Made by a program: the position numbers and the translations under genes. A stretch of DNA of 64,000 bases, from NCBI GenBank assembly GCA_023663085.1, contig JAMPIB010000005.1, positions 1 through 64,000 on the forward strand, read 5' to 3'. The DNA is from Ruminococcus sp. Lineage in GTDB: Bacteria; Bacillota; Clostridia; Lachnospirales; Lachnospiraceae. Each line of letters begins with the position of its first letter. Positions within the stretch are counted from its first letter, which is position 1. Below the pieces are notes generated by a model. The model was not told where the DNA came from and made no database searches. It saw nothing but the letters and a program-made list of their open reading frames with translations. Of the stretch, positions 18,090 through 27,901 are shown piece by piece.

Positions 18090-18118
18090 ATTTTACCATA
18101 TATTTTAAGCAATTACAA
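18090..18118 (-). promoter_or_regulatory. Sigma-A-like promoter ahead of the CDP-hexose block
   Basis: On the minus strand TTGTAA (18113-18118), a 17-base spacer and TAAAAT (18090-18095). Five of six matches in the -10 box and four of six in the -35 box. It lies in one of the few gaps near 100 bases in this run and would start a transcript about 30 bases before the ATG at 18054. Confidence 0.55.
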
Positions 18119-18169
18119 GAAATATGGGGTACAGCCAATAATTTGTTCAGTCACTTTAAATCCATATCT

Positions 18170-19063
18170 TCATTTCAACATTTTTATCCACGCCTTTATA
18201 ATCTGTATTAAAAAAGTTTTATTTTGACTATATAAATGATTTTTATAGCATACATACATTAAATCTATAAGAAGACTTTGATTAATTTTTCTTACAATAC
18301 ACCAGCCTTTGCCGTCATTCAATGTTTTTAATTCAGTGATGGCATTTATTACCTCTAAATAATCTTTTATCTTCCTCTGATTAAAACTGACCATAGTTAT
18401 AGAATCATTCCTACAACGCCTTTGATAAAACATTCTTGGAATATACATAACTCTATTGGCTAATGTCATAATTCTACAATGAAATTCATTATCTTCAAAA
18501 TAAACTCTGGGCAGAAACTTTACATTATTTTCTTTTAAAAATGCCAAAGAACAATATACAAAACAGGCGGACGGCTCATAAATTTCCATATAATATTTTT
18601 TCATAAAATCTATTCCTGAATAAATTGCATTGCGCTCTTTTACAGCCTCATGCCGATCATCAAAATTAGGTAAAATTGGCGTTCTTTCATTTGAGTCTTG
18701 AAAATTCAACGCATCAAACAAAACAATATCCAGATTATTTTCTGATGCGTATTTATAGCAAGTTTCCAATGTATCCTCAATTATATAGTCATCAGAATCC
18801 AGAAAATATATATACTTTCCTCTTGCTGATTTTATACCAACGTTTCTTGTATATCCTAAACCATGGTTTTCTTGTGATAAAACAATTAAGTCAGAGTATT
18901 TTTTTTGCAATTTCAAAAGTTTATCATAACTATCATCTGTCGAACCGTCATTGATTGCTATTACTTCTATCTCTTTCTGAGTCTGATCAAAAACGCTCGT
19001 AATACACTCTTCCAAATATGGACTTGTATTATATACCGGAATAATCACTGTTGTTTTTATCAT
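18170..19063 (-). CDS. Glycosyltransferase family 2
   Basis: A 297-residue GT-A protein: TTVIIPVYNTSPYLEECITS at residue 4, INDGSTDDS near 38 and the metal-binding FLDSDDYI near 90. The C-terminal domain includes YFEDNEFHCRI near 175, like the ED pair of GT2 enzymes that add side-chain sugars. The gene lies 27 bases below the asparagine synthase gene and is followed by a 115-base gap that carries a promoter-like site. AT-rich codon use, many ATA and AAT codons. Confidence 0.9.
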   Translation of the reverse strand: MIKTTVIIPVYNTSPYLEECITSVFDQTQKEIEVIAINDGSTDDSYDKLLKLQKKYSDLIVLSQENHGLGYTRNVGIKSARGKYIYFLDSDDYIIEDTLETCYKYASENNLDIVLFDALNFQDSNERTPILPNFDDRHEAVKERNAIYSGIDFMKKYYMEIYEPSACFVYCSLAFLKENNVKFLPRVYFEDNEFHCRIMTLANRVMYIPRMFYQRRCRNDSITMVSFNQRKIKDYLEVINAITELKTLNDGKGWCIVRKINQSLLIDLMYVCYKNHLYSQNKTFLIQIIKAWIKMLK

Positions 19064-19090
19064 ATTCTATCCACCATCACCGATACTTTT

Positions 19091-20941
19091 TCATATAGCT
19101 TTCAAAAAATACCTCTCCCATAAATACGGCATCAACATTTCCCAGGCTTTCTCTCCTTCGGAATATGAGGTTTCACTACTCATAATCACCTTATCTACCA
19201 TGTCTTTTGTCCGCACAGGATCAACTACCTTACTCTGTTTAAAATCCAAACCTGCTACTGTATCCTGCATCCATTCTCTCCACGGTCCTTTCATCCATTC
19301 TACTATGGGTGTATTAAAACCTATTTTACTCTTCCTTTCCACTATTCCTTTCGGCATAATATCCTTTAGTGCGTCTCGTATAATGCTTTTTGAATATCCG
19401 CCATGCAGTTTTGCCTTCCATGAAATAGAAAACGCAAACTGTACAAGTCTATAATCCAAAAAGGGCATCCTGATTTCTACTCCTGACGCCATGCTGTACC
19501 GATCATAATTGCGAAGCAGCGTAGGTAGTATTGATGTGTGGGTTGAATTATATAAGACTTTTTCAAAATGCCCCAGTTTATTAAAATCCTCCTGACACTC
19601 CCGATCGATCAACCTGTCCCATGTAGGTACATGTAATATTTTCTTCGCCAGATGCCTTACGATAAAATCGATATAGCATTTTCCATATGACTGCTGTTTT
19701 GCTGCAATTGCTTTAGAAGTCATACCAAAATATGTTGTCAGAATTTGCTTAATAGAAGTCTTATCGACCCCTACATCCAAAAGGGCATATATCATATCTC
19801 CCGGATATCCGCCAAAAAGTTCATCCGCTCCATGCCCGTCCAATGTAACAGTCACTCCGTTTTGTTTAATCTGGCTATATAATTGCATCATCGGTACAGG
19901 ACTCGTAATATAAATATCTTCAAAATCATATATATAGTCCGGCAATTTATTCAAACCGGTTACCGGATCGATCACTACTTCTGTACTCTCTATATTCAGA
20001 TAGTCTGTTACTTCTCTTGCATAATATGTCTCATCCAGCATTGTCCCTGGAAATGCAGCCACAAAGGCATGTTGAAAATCATGATTAACCCGCGCCCCTG
20101 CACCTTTTTTAATAATATCTGCCATTGCGCATATTGTAGCGCTTGAATCCAGACCGCCGCTGAGAGCCGTTCCGATCGTCACATCACTTCTCATGCGTAT
20201 TTTACAGGCATCCAAAAATAACTCTCTGAACATTTCAGTCTGTTCTTCGTATCTATCTGGAACATGCATTAAGTTTTCCAACGTTTTCCACCATCGTTTA
20301 ATATGCATTCCATTTTTATCAACATACGCATAATGACCCGCTGGCAATCTGCTAATTTCATTAAGCAGGCAGGCTTCTGTCGCTTCATAATTAAAATATT
20401 GATTGATATCTTTTAGAATATTATAATTAGGTGTAACAGAAGGCAGGACAGGCGTCAGTGCCTTCATTTCCGAGGCAAAAGCAATACCCTCCGCTATTTT
20501 GGTATAGAAAAGCGGTTTTACGCCAAAACGATCTCTGGCAAGAAAAAGAGTTTTTTCATATCTGTCATATATGGCAAAGGCCCACATTCCATTAAATTTA
20601 TCAAGACATTTCTCTTTCCATTCTATATAAGCATTCAAAACCACCTCTGTATCTGTATTACTGCGAAAACAGTAACCTGCCGCTTGCAATTCTTCCCGCA
20701 ATTCAATAAAATTATATACTTCTCCATTATAAACAATAAAATACCTTTCATCTGCGGTTGCCATTGGCTGTTTTCCAGTATCAGATAAGTCTAAAATAGA
20801 AAGACGTCTATGTGCAAGACCACACAGATCATCTTTCCATATGCCGCTGCCATCAGGCCCTCTGTGCCTGATTTTTTCCATACATTGCGTTATTTTTTCT
20901 TCTGATATATTTAAATTATAAGTTCCAAATATGCCGCACAT
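19091..20941 (-). CDS. asnB: Glutamine-hydrolysing asparagine synthase-type amidotransferase
   Basis: A 616-residue protein of full AsnB length. It begins MCGIFG, so Cys2 is the free N-terminal nucleophile of the class II glutaminase. The synthetase half has ALSGGLDSSATI near 260, the ATP pyrophosphatase loop, and HGADELFGGYP near 370. In glycan loci such proteins (WbpS type in Pseudomonas O-antigen loci) amidate the carboxyl group of uronic acids; because a uronate-forming dehydrogenase lies at 27888-29219, that role is an attractive inference. Ordinary asparagine synthesis cannot be excluded. Confidence 0.88.
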   Translation of the reverse strand: MCGIFGTYNLNISEEKITQCMEKIRHRGPDGSGIWKDDLCGLAHRRLSILDLSDTGKQPMATADERYFIVYNGEVYNFIELREELQAAGYCFRSNTDTEVVLNAYIEWKEKCLDKFNGMWAFAIYDRYEKTLFLARDRFGVKPLFYTKIAEGIAFASEMKALTPVLPSVTPNYNILKDINQYFNYEATEACLLNEISRLPAGHYAYVDKNGMHIKRWWKTLENLMHVPDRYEEQTEMFRELFLDACKIRMRSDVTIGTALSGGLDSSATICAMADIIKKGAGARVNHDFQHAFVAAFPGTMLDETYYAREVTDYLNIESTEVVIDPVTGLNKLPDYIYDFEDIYITSPVPMMQLYSQIKQNGVTVTLDGHGADELFGGYPGDMIYALLDVGVDKTSIKQILTTYFGMTSKAIAAKQQSYGKCYIDFIVRHLAKKILHVPTWDRLIDRECQEDFNKLGHFEKVLYNSTHTSILPTLLRNYDRYSMASGVEIRMPFLDYRLVQFAFSISWKAKLHGGYSKSIIRDALKDIMPKGIVERKSKIGFNTPIVEWMKGPWREWMQDTVAGLDFKQSKVVDPVRTKDMVDKVIMSSETSYSEGEKAWEMLMPYLWERYFLKAI

Positions 20942-20996
20942 ACATCTTCCTCATATCGCCACATCATCGTTATACCGTATACTTATTTCGAATTAC

Positions 20997-21584
20997 TCAT
21001 CCTTTAAGTTTCTTCAATACAACCGCTGGATTTCCGCCTACCATCGTATACGGCGGGACATCCTCTGTCACCACACTTCCAGCCGCTACAATACTTCCTT
21101 CTCCAATCGTCACCCCTTTTAAAACAATGGCATGACAGCCTATCCATACATCACTCTCTATTGTAACAGTCTTTGAATTTAATTCAAGATTTTTAGGATG
21201 TCCTTTAGTAACAATCTCTACATAATGGTCATGGCGTGCTTTAGCGTCTATGGGATGTGTGTTATTATTAATAATAAAAACATCTTTTGCAATCAATACT
21301 CTATCGCCGACCACTAAGTCCCCTCCTGAACTCCATAATGTACTTCTTTCACCAAGATAACACCAATCTCCCATAACCAGTTTTCCCGGCCCGGACATAT
21401 TGATCATTTCACCTCTTATATGGCAGTTTTCTCCTATACATATTTCTTCCGCCGTTTTATCCGTTGTAACCGAAGCGGAACGGTAAAACCATGTATTTCT
21501 TCCTACAGTGCATTGGCGTCGAAACTTTCTATTGAGTTCCTTCTCATATAAGCGATCTATTACCCAAAACAACTTAAGCAACAT
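20997..21584 (-). CDS. Left-handed beta-helix acetyltransferase
   Basis: A 195-residue hexapeptide-repeat acyltransferase. The repeats appear in IGENCHIRGEMINMSG, VMGDWCYLGERSTLWSSGG and VTIESDVWIGCHAIVLKGVT, and the end GGNPAVVLKKLKG is the usual one. The catalytic His is likely the one in IINNNTHPID near 112. It would transfer an acetyl group from acetyl-CoA to a sugar hydroxyl or amine, as in WbbJ/NodL types. It could N-acetylate the amino sugar of the CDP module, though that is only a guess. Next to a 55-base gap with no clear promoter. Confidence 0.88.
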   Translation of the reverse strand: MLLKLFWVIDRLYEKELNRKFRRQCTVGRNTWFYRSASVTTDKTAEEICIGENCHIRGEMINMSGPGKLVMGDWCYLGERSTLWSSGGDLVVGDRVLIAKDVFIINNNTHPIDAKARHDHYVEIVTKGHPKNLELNSKTVTIESDVWIGCHAIVLKGVTIGEGSIVAAGSVVTEDVPPYTMVGGNPAVVLKKLKG

Positions 21585-21613
21585 TCCTTTTTTCTCCCTG
21601 TAAAGAACTTATA

Positions 21614-22525
21614 TTAACTCAACATATCCTTCATAATCTGCATTTTCCCCATAATACCATGTTTTCTATATATTGCCTTGGCGGTCTGTTTTCTGATTAG
21701 TGCATTTTCTTTGATGTTGTTTTCAAATTTCATTTTTTCTATTTCGTTTTCCTGCTTATATATTTGGAAATTTGTCTGCTTCGTTCCACAGTGTTCTCCA
21801 CTTCCGTCAAATCCTGCATTCTGAACCAACGAAACACCCGGATATAAAGTCAACCCACCTTTTTTAAAAACTGTCCAGTACCATTTAATTGCCCAGGAAT
21901 TGATTTTTGCGTCCTTTAGCTGCATCTGTAATAATCTGTAATATGGATAACTATAATCATAATCAAACTGTTTTCTTAACCTATGATCTCTTTGAAGTGA
22001 TTCCCAACCTTTACATTCTGGATCATATTGATCCCATCTATCCTTCCATGTTGCCCAAGACCATGATGAGGTAATCTTTAAAAAACAAGTGTCGATGTCC
22101 TTTAATCCTTCTCTAAAATAAGAATAACCCGTAATTGAATATACTTGTGGCTCATCTTGATAGATATCTAATCCCATATTCATATATTTTAAAAATTGTT
22201 TATCTGTTATTAGATCATCTTCTAATACGATTACCTTTTTATACTGATTGACAATCTCAGTAACGCCAGATACAACAGATTTTGCCAAACCATAGTTTTC
22301 TTTTCTTTCTTTTACCACTACTCTTTTAAAACCTGTAATTTTACCAATGTATTCACGTACTTCATTCACCTTATTAATATCTTCTGCCTTTTTGGCGCCA
22401 TCAGCAAAAATAAACAATTCACTCTGCTCTGCCAGTAAATTGTTTCGTAAAGCATCAACTGTATGTCGTGTATGCTCCGGCCTATTATAAACAAATAAAA
22501 CAATTGGAGCCAAATTACTCGTCAT
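21614..22525 (-). CDS. GT-A family glycosyltransferase
   Basis: A 303-residue protein of a GT2-like group: PIVLFVYNRPEHTRHTVDAL at residue 7, ELFIFADGAK near 36 and the metal site VIVLEDDLIT near 95, followed by CFLKITSSWSWATWKDRW near 145. These motifs match the sugar transferases found in many gut Firmicute and Bacteroidetes capsule loci. Donor and acceptor cannot be read. Gap of 19 bases to the upstream epimerase gene. Confidence 0.85.
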   Translation of the reverse strand: MTSNLAPIVLFVYNRPEHTRHTVDALRNNLLAEQSELFIFADGAKKAEDINKVNEVREYIGKITGFKRVVVKERKENYGLAKSVVSGVTEIVNQYKKVIVLEDDLITDKQFLKYMNMGLDIYQDEPQVYSITGYSYFREGLKDIDTCFLKITSSWSWATWKDRWDQYDPECKGWESLQRDHRLRKQFDYDYSYPYYRLLQMQLKDAKINSWAIKWYWTVFKKGGLTLYPGVSLVQNAGFDGSGEHCGTKQTNFQIYKQENEIEKMKFENNIKENALIRKQTAKAIYRKHGIMGKMQIMKDMLS

Positions 22526-22544
22526 TACCGCACTTCCTTTTTCC

Positions 22545-23441
22545 TTACCCTTCTCTTCGCGCCCATTCTATATAGTTTTCGATTCCTTCTTTCATAGAAA
22601 CCTTATTATGATATCCGAGTTCTTTTATTCTGCCAATATCGGCTCTCCAGACATCCGGATCTCCACTTCGCGTCATATGATTAAAGACTACTTTGTTTTC
22701 TCCACACAAATATTCAGAAAAAATATGTGCTATTTCGTATATGGTATTGGATTCTCCGTTCGCCACATTAAAAACCGGCTGCCGGCTGCTGATATCTGCA
22801 TTCAAAATAATCTCTATGCTCTGCATGAGATCATCTATATAAATAAAATCCCTCGCTTCATCTCCCGTTCCAAATAATTCAATTTTCTTATCCTTTTTAT
22901 ATTTTTGAAACATATCCCACATAATCTGTTTTCTTAACCCCGGGCCATATACGGAGAAAATACGCAGGATACGGATGTCCATATCATAAATATGACGATA
23001 GTATTCAGCAATTTCTTCACACATTTTTTTATGCAGACCATAAGGGGAAATGGGTCTTGTTTCCGCTGTTTCTGAAATTGGAAGTACCTTAGCATTACCA
23101 TATACGGCAGCGCTGGAAAGAAAAATCGTCGTGCTTTCTCTGTTAATGCGGCGCATACTCTCCAATAAAGCATAAAAAATCTGTACACTACTATCAAAAT
23201 CTTCTATGGGATTTTTCAATGACTTAGAAACGTCCGCGCCTCCCGCAGCATGTAATACAATGTCGGGATCAATTTCTGAAAGTACATCAGGAAATTCCTC
23301 AGACCTCATATCTAAAATATATGTTCTGTCACCAGTCTCTCCTGCCGCATCTATCCCATATATAACATAGTTTTTCTCAAAATATTTTTTAGCAGCATTT
23401 CCGATAAAACCATTAATTCCTGTTATTAACATTTTTTTCAT
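22545..23441 (-). CDS. NAD-dependent nucleotide-sugar epimerase/dehydratase
   Basis: A 298-residue extended SDR: MLITGINGFIGNAAKKYF (GxxGxxG) at residue 4, FLSSAAVYGNA near 108 and catalytic YxxxK as YGLHK near 134. The region GTGDEARDFIYIDDL near 193 is typical of GalE/RffG-like enzymes. It could be a 4-epimerase or a reductase. Only 4 bases separate it from the preceding GT4 gene, so the two are likely expressed together. Confidence 0.88.
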   Translation of the reverse strand: MKKMLITGINGFIGNAAKKYFEKNYVIYGIDAAGETGDRTYILDMRSEEFPDVLSEIDPDIVLHAAGGADVSKSLKNPIEDFDSSVQIFYALLESMRRINRESTTIFLSSAAVYGNAKVLPISETAETRPISPYGLHKKMCEEIAEYYRHIYDMDIRILRIFSVYGPGLRKQIMWDMFQKYKKDKKIELFGTGDEARDFIYIDDLMQSIEIILNADISSRQPVFNVANGESNTIYEIAHIFSEYLCGENKVVFNHMTRSGDPDVWRADIGRIKELGYHNKVSMKEGIENYIEWARREG

Positions 23442-23445
23442 ATTA

Positions 23446-24582
23446 TTATTTTAACGCCCTGGCTAATTCCTCCGCATATTTTTGGGAATCCCTGTGAAAA
23501 CGGGACAATCCCTTTGACAAATCATCCTCGCTTTTTTCATGAAGAAGCAGTTCTACTTTATTTAACAAATCTTCTGCATCTGTACGTTTAAACAGAACAC
23601 ACTTTTCATATTTCTGCTCTTCATGTACCGGTAAATCTGATAAAATCACTCTTTTATCCAATACTTTAGCATCCTCTAAAACTGTGCCCCAGCCTTCAAA
23701 AAGTGAAGGTTGAATTAAAAAAGCAGCGTTTTTCATAATGACCAACTGCTCTTTACGTTCTAAAAATCCCAGATTTTCAGTCACCTGCGAAATATCTTCT
23801 CTTGCAAAATATTTTTTCAGTTTCTCCGTATATTCCCTGTTTCGGTAATCATTCATTTGTCCTGTAAAAACGAAAATCACATTTTCCAATTTCCGGGAAA
23901 GATATTGTTCTATCATTTCCAAAACTACAATATGGTTTTTATGCTGCCAGAACTGATTGGGAATATAAATATATTTCTGCTGATATAGATTATATTTTGT
24001 AAGTGTTTCCCTCTCCTCAGACTCAGTAATTCCCAACACTTCATCTTCTATATTGGACGTAAAATGGACTACCATACATTTACATTTATGTTTTTTATAC
24101 TGCATCAGGAAATCTTTTTTTGCATCATTTGAACTTAAGACTAATGTATTTTTCTGCTTTGCCATATATTTTGCACCGCCATCACGCATTTTTAATTCAA
24201 AATCAGAAAAATACTGCGGCAGATGCAAATACTGAAAATCTGCAATCCACATAATCACTTTTTTGACAATAAGCCGTTCGACCAGATTCAACGACAGGCC
24301 GTACCAATAATCAATTTTATGGCGATGCACATACCATACCAGATATATACTGTTCAAATAACTGTTTCCATAATTGATCTCTACAAGTTTAATGCGGTTT
24401 CCGTATTTTTGGAAAACAGGAGCATTCGCCGGTGATGTCAGAACGTGAATCTCATATTCATCCCTTAATTCTTCGCTATGCAGTATCAGATTAATCATAT
24501 TATGGGCATAATATACGCCGCCCATCCAATTATTGATACTTGAAACGTTAAATGCAATTTTTTTTCGTTTATCTTTTTTCAA
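23446..24582 (-). CDS. Glycosyltransferase family 4 (GT-B)
   Basis: A 378-residue GT-B transferase: WMGGVYYAHNMINLIL at about residue 19 is the glycine loop, and the C-terminal donor site has IQPSLFEGWGTVLEDAKVL near 290, with the EGWG form of the E-x7-E motif. IWIADFQYLHLPQYFS near 116 follows the family. It adds a sugar with retained configuration. It overlaps the upstream methyltransferase gene by 4 bases. Confidence 0.88.
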   Translation of the reverse strand: MKKDKRKKIAFNVSSINNWMGGVYYAHNMINLILHSEELRDEYEIHVLTSPANAPVFQKYGNRIKLVEINYGNSYLNSIYLVWYVHRHKIDYWYGLSLNLVERLIVKKVIMWIADFQYLHLPQYFSDFELKMRDGGAKYMAKQKNTLVLSSNDAKKDFLMQYKKHKCKCMVVHFTSNIEDEVLGITESEERETLTKYNLYQQKYIYIPNQFWQHKNHIVVLEMIEQYLSRKLENVIFVFTGQMNDYRNREYTEKLKKYFAREDISQVTENLGFLERKEQLVIMKNAAFLIQPSLFEGWGTVLEDAKVLDKRVILSDLPVHEEQKYEKCVLFKRTDAEDLLNKVELLLHEKSEDDLSKGLSRFHRDSQKYAEELARALK

Positions 24583-25379
24583 GATTTTTCCTCATACTTA
24601 CTTAAAATAGTTTTCATATCCTGCTCCGCCAGTCCATGCTGCCGTCTTGCAAAATACCCAAGATATTGAATCAGTTTAAATACCTTTGATTTTATTAAAA
24701 TATTAAACTGCACAGAATTAATTTTATGTTCCGAAAACAAATGCATCCCATCACTGATCTTATAATAAAAAACATGAAACTTCCTGGCTATATACTCCAA
24801 TGTCCGCTGACTGTAAAAGCCAATATGCTGCCCCGTCTCCGGCACATAATACCACCATTTTTCAAAATCTTTATACGCAAAATCCTGATCGTATATCAGC
24901 GTAGAAAACAAAACCGATCTTGAAATTGTAAATAAATGTGTAATTTCTTCTATTGGTCTGTCAAAATGTTCAAATAATTCAAATGCCGTAATCAATTCTA
25001 TTTTCTCTTGTCTCTTATATTCAAAACCTCTTGCCGCATAATTGTCCGAATATTTATCATACCATAACCAGTTATATCCCAGGTCACGCATCATCCTTGT
25101 GAAAATGCCATATCCGCCGCCGTAATCCAAAAATGAAGCCTTTGTATCAAAGAAATTATGAACAATGGCATTCGCTGTCAGGACATTATCTATTGTCCTC
25201 TGCATCATTCCAGTATCAATGTTAGTAATGGAATCCGTATATGCTTCTTCCAGCCAATATGGCTCCTCTGTATACACAAACCCGCATACAGGACATTGAT
25301 AGTAGGAAATCGTATATTTATGCATTATTTTTCCCTGAAAGATTTTTTTACCCATATCAGCACAAATTGGACAGATCAT
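24579..25379 (-). CDS. Methyltransferase with N-terminal Cys4 zinc-ribbon-like element
   Basis: A 266-residue protein. Two CxxC pairs (CPIC at residue 3 and CPVC at about 28) look like a small zinc site. The SAM domain then shows FLDYGGGYGIFTRMMRD near 82 and ELITAFELFEHF near 126. The layout resembles sugar C-methyltransferases and related Methyltransf_23 proteins with a metal-binding head, though the true TylC3 family is longer (about 400). The methyl acceptor is not known. Overlaps the next gene (GT4) by 4 bases. Confidence 0.82.
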   Translation of the reverse strand: MICPICADMGKKIFQGKIMHKYTISYYQCPVCGFVYTEEPYWLEEAYTDSITNIDTGMMQRTIDNVLTANAIVHNFFDTKASFLDYGGGYGIFTRMMRDLGYNWLWYDKYSDNYAARGFEYKRQEKIELITAFELFEHFDRPIEEITHLFTISRSVLFSTLIYDQDFAYKDFEKWWYYVPETGQHIGFYSQRTLEYIARKFHVFYYKISDGMHLFSEHKINSVQFNILIKSKVFKLIQYLGYFARRQHGLAEQDMKTILSKYEEKS

Positions 25380-25424
25380 AAAGCATAATTCCTTTCCGCC
25401 ATACGTTGTATCCCACTCTAAATT

Positions 25425-26153
25425 CTACCTTGAAGAATGTTTTCCAAACCATGTACGCCCAATACAATAAAAATACCACTTCAAATATTTGGGCATCCAT
25501 TTCCACATATGAAAATTAGAAGTTCCTTCTGTTCTGTCAAACCACTCGGAAGGTACTTCCGCTATCCTATATCCCTGTGTATATGCTTTCACCGTAATCT
25601 CCAGCCCAATTTCAAACCCGCCGCTGCTTTCTATGGTTAAACTATCCAATAACCGCTTGCTATACATTTTAAAGCTATTCGTTACATCATGGGTTGGTAT
25701 TCTTGTCAAGTAGTGCAGACTCAATCCGGCGGTCCGTGAAAAAAGACTTTTCAGAAATGGCCCTCCGTTTTGCTTACCGCCTTTCATATAACGGGAACCG
25801 CACACCAGATCGAACCCTTCATCCATTTTGGCCGCCATAGCATCTACAACGTCCAACCTGTCGCTTAAATCCGCCATAACAACCAGAACCTTATCGTATT
25901 CCGCACTTTTGAAACCGGTAATGATCGCATTCAGTACACCGCGCCCCAGTTCATTCTTTATCTGGCGGATTGTAAAATCATAATCATCCGCAATTTGAAC
26001 AACTACCGGCAACGTGTCGTCTTCATCAAAATCATAAATAACGGAAACCCTTTTTTCAGTTTTTATCTCTTTGTCTATTTCATCAAAAAGTCTTTTTATA
26101 TTACCAGCCTCATTGTATACAGGCGCTATGACATCTATCATTTTTACATCCAT
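25425..26153 (-). CDS. DPM1-like GT2 (polyprenyl-phosphate sugar synthase type)
   Basis: A 242-residue GT2 without membrane helices: IDVIAPVYNEAGNIKRLFDE at the start, IYDFDEDDT near 40 and VVMADLSDRLD near 90, then CGSRYMKGGKQNG near 117 and THDVTNSFKMYSK near 155. This is the pattern of dolichol-phosphate-mannose synthases and their bacterial relatives. Such enzymes load a sugar on undecaprenyl phosphate for later use by GT-C proteins on the outer face; the GT-C-like protein 29234-31033 could be its partner. Confidence 0.85.
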   Translation of the reverse strand: MDVKMIDVIAPVYNEAGNIKRLFDEIDKEIKTEKRVSVIYDFDEDDTLPVVVQIADDYDFTIRQIKNELGRGVLNAIITGFKSAEYDKVLVVMADLSDRLDVVDAMAAKMDEGFDLVCGSRYMKGGKQNGGPFLKSLFSRTAGLSLHYLTRIPTHDVTNSFKMYSKRLLDSLTIESSGGFEIGLEITVKAYTQGYRIAEVPSEWFDRTEGTSNFHMWKWMPKYLKWYFYCIGRTWFGKHSSR

Positions 26154-26184
26154 TCCAAATGTTCTGTAATAAGACCACTTTTTC

Positions 26185-27204
26185 TCATATATTTCCTAAA
26201 TCTATCTGGCTTGTAATCCAGGGAATGACCTCATCCAATGTAGTGCTTAAATCTGTATCGGCCGTAAATCCCAGTATCTCCTTGGCCTTTGTGACATCGG
26301 GCACACGTTTCTGCACATCATACTGGAACGCCGGATCAGACACAAAAGAAAATGGCTTGTCCCCATTTATTTTCTTCCATATCATCTGTGCTAATTCTTT
26401 TACTGTTGTAGACACAGGTGTGGAAAGATTGAAATCCTCATTAACTGCCTTATCTGATTCTACGCACATACGTATACCGCGGGCCAAATCTCCTCCATAC
26501 GTATAATGTCTGATCTGTTCTCCGCTCCCCAAAATATGTAGCGGATTCTGTCCTTTATAGACCTTCTGTACCAGATCAGGAACCACATGGCTCATAGCCA
26601 GCTTCACGTTTCCGGATAAAATTTCTTTCTCATTTTTTGCTCTTTGTTCTCCGGTTCCAACACAATTAAACGGCCGGATAATCGTATAAGGAAGTTTATA
26701 TTGTTCCCATGCCCCCTTGGCAAAATATTCACACGCAAGTTTCTGAAATCCATATGTTGACAGCGGAGGCGGGCAAGTTAATTCATACCCTTCTTTGCTC
26801 GGATATTCATGGCAGCTTTCAAACACCATAGAAGATGACAAAACATTAATCTTATCTAAATGCCGATTTTGATGCGCCCATATTGCAGCGTCAAAAGTTG
26901 AAGCAATGATCCTTTCATTTTCCGCCAGAAGATCATAAGCATAAGTATGAAAATAAGTAATTCCGCCAATCATTGCCGCGATTGCAATGACCTGATCACA
27001 ATCTTCTATGATTTCTTTCATCAGGGAAACATCTTTAGCGTCTCCTTCCACAAACGTATAATCCGGGTTATGGTCATAACTTTTTTCAATTTTTCCATAT
27101 TTGCTGTAATTATCGATTCCTATTACCTGATGTCCATGCTTCAAAAGTTCATCTACCAGATATCCTGCTACAAATCCTGCCGATCCTGTTACCAAAATCT
27201 TCAT
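26185..27204 (-). CDS. NAD-dependent epimerase/dehydratase
   Basis: A protein of about 339 residues, extended SDR: ILVTGSAGFVAGYLVDELL at the start, VLSSSMVFESCH near 120, catalytic YxxxK as YGFQK near 150, and IIRPFNCVGTGEQ near 175. Members of this group act on GDP-mannose or UDP-sugars. The open frame extends to a TTG at 27210, but ATG at 27204 has AAGGAG nine bases ahead and is preferred. The product is probably the substrate of the downstream DPM1-like or glycosyltransferase genes. Confidence 0.87.
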   Translation of the reverse strand: MKILVTGSAGFVAGYLVDELLKHGHQVIGIDNYSKYGKIEKSYDHNPDYTFVEGDAKDVSLMKEIIEDCDQVIAIAAMIGGITYFHTYAYDLLAENERIIASTFDAAIWAHQNRHLDKINVLSSSMVFESCHEYPSKEGYELTCPPPLSTYGFQKLACEYFAKGAWEQYKLPYTIIRPFNCVGTGEQRAKNEKEILSGNVKLAMSHVVPDLVQKVYKGQNPLHILGSGEQIRHYTYGGDLARGIRMCVESDKAVNEDFNLSTPVSTTVKELAQMIWKKINGDKPFSFVSDPAFQYDVQKRVPDVTKAKEILGFTADTDLSTTLDEVIPWITSQIDLGNI

Positions 27205-27223
27205 TGCCAAACTCTCCTTTTTA

Positions 27224-27901
27224 TCAAATTCTATTTACTTTCTGCAAAATAATGAAACTTTGTTCACCAAATACCATTCCGCTTAAGGGCATAAGTTTTA
27301 AATATAAATTAACGATCCAGCCGGCCTGCGGCAGTCTGCTTTTGGTTGTAAAAGGTAAAAAACGGGGAATACATTTCTTTACGGTATATCCATACAACAT
27401 CGCCGCCTCAATAATCGACTTTTCCGTAATGGGTGTTATATGATCATAAAAATCCCAATATTTCCCGCCGACATAGCGTATATTAGGCGTCAATATCCAA
27501 ACTTGTCCACCCGGTTCCAGTAACTCATATTCCGTCTTAAGGAGCATGCTGATTTCCTGTTTCGTAATATGTTCTAAAAAGTTACTCATAAAGAAAATAG
27601 ATACAGACTCTTCTTTTAAATATTCTTTCAGATTATTAATGCTGCCAACAACTGTCTTAATCTCTGGTAAAGCATATTTCGCAACATCCGGATTCACATC
27701 TATGGCAACTTTATCGCACTGGCAATGAATATTATTGATAAATTCGCAATAGCCTGCCGCCACATCCACGATTCGTTTCGTCTCTGACGGCAGATACCTT
27801 GCCAAATATCTGCATACCTCTCCCCAGATGCCTTTTTTTGTATTCACCTCTTTATCATCAAATCTGTTATGATATAACTCCTGATTATTATTGCCAGCCA
27901 T
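27224..27901 (-). CDS. Class I SAM-dependent methyltransferase
   Basis: A 225-residue methyltransferase. Motif I is RIVDVAAGYCEFINNI near residue 43, then VAIDVNPDVA near 66, SIFFMSNFLEHI near 100, and ELLEPGGQVWILTPNIRYV near 128. It may methylate a sugar hydroxyl of the glycan. Its start overlaps the end of the nucleotide-sugar dehydrogenase by 14 bases, right after a G8 tract in that gene. The pairing with a uronate-forming enzyme hints at a methylated uronate or methyl ester. Confidence 0.85.
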   Translation of the reverse strand: MAGNNNQELYHNRFDDKEVNTKKGIWGEVCRYLARYLPSETKRIVDVAAGYCEFINNIHCQCDKVAIDVNPDVAKYALPEIKTVVGSINNLKEYLKEESVSIFFMSNFLEHITKQEISMLLKTEYELLEPGGQVWILTPNIRYVGGKYWDFYDHITPITEKSIIEAAMLYGYTVKKCIPRFLPFTTKSRLPQAGWIVNLYLKLMPLSGMVFGEQSFIILQKVNRI

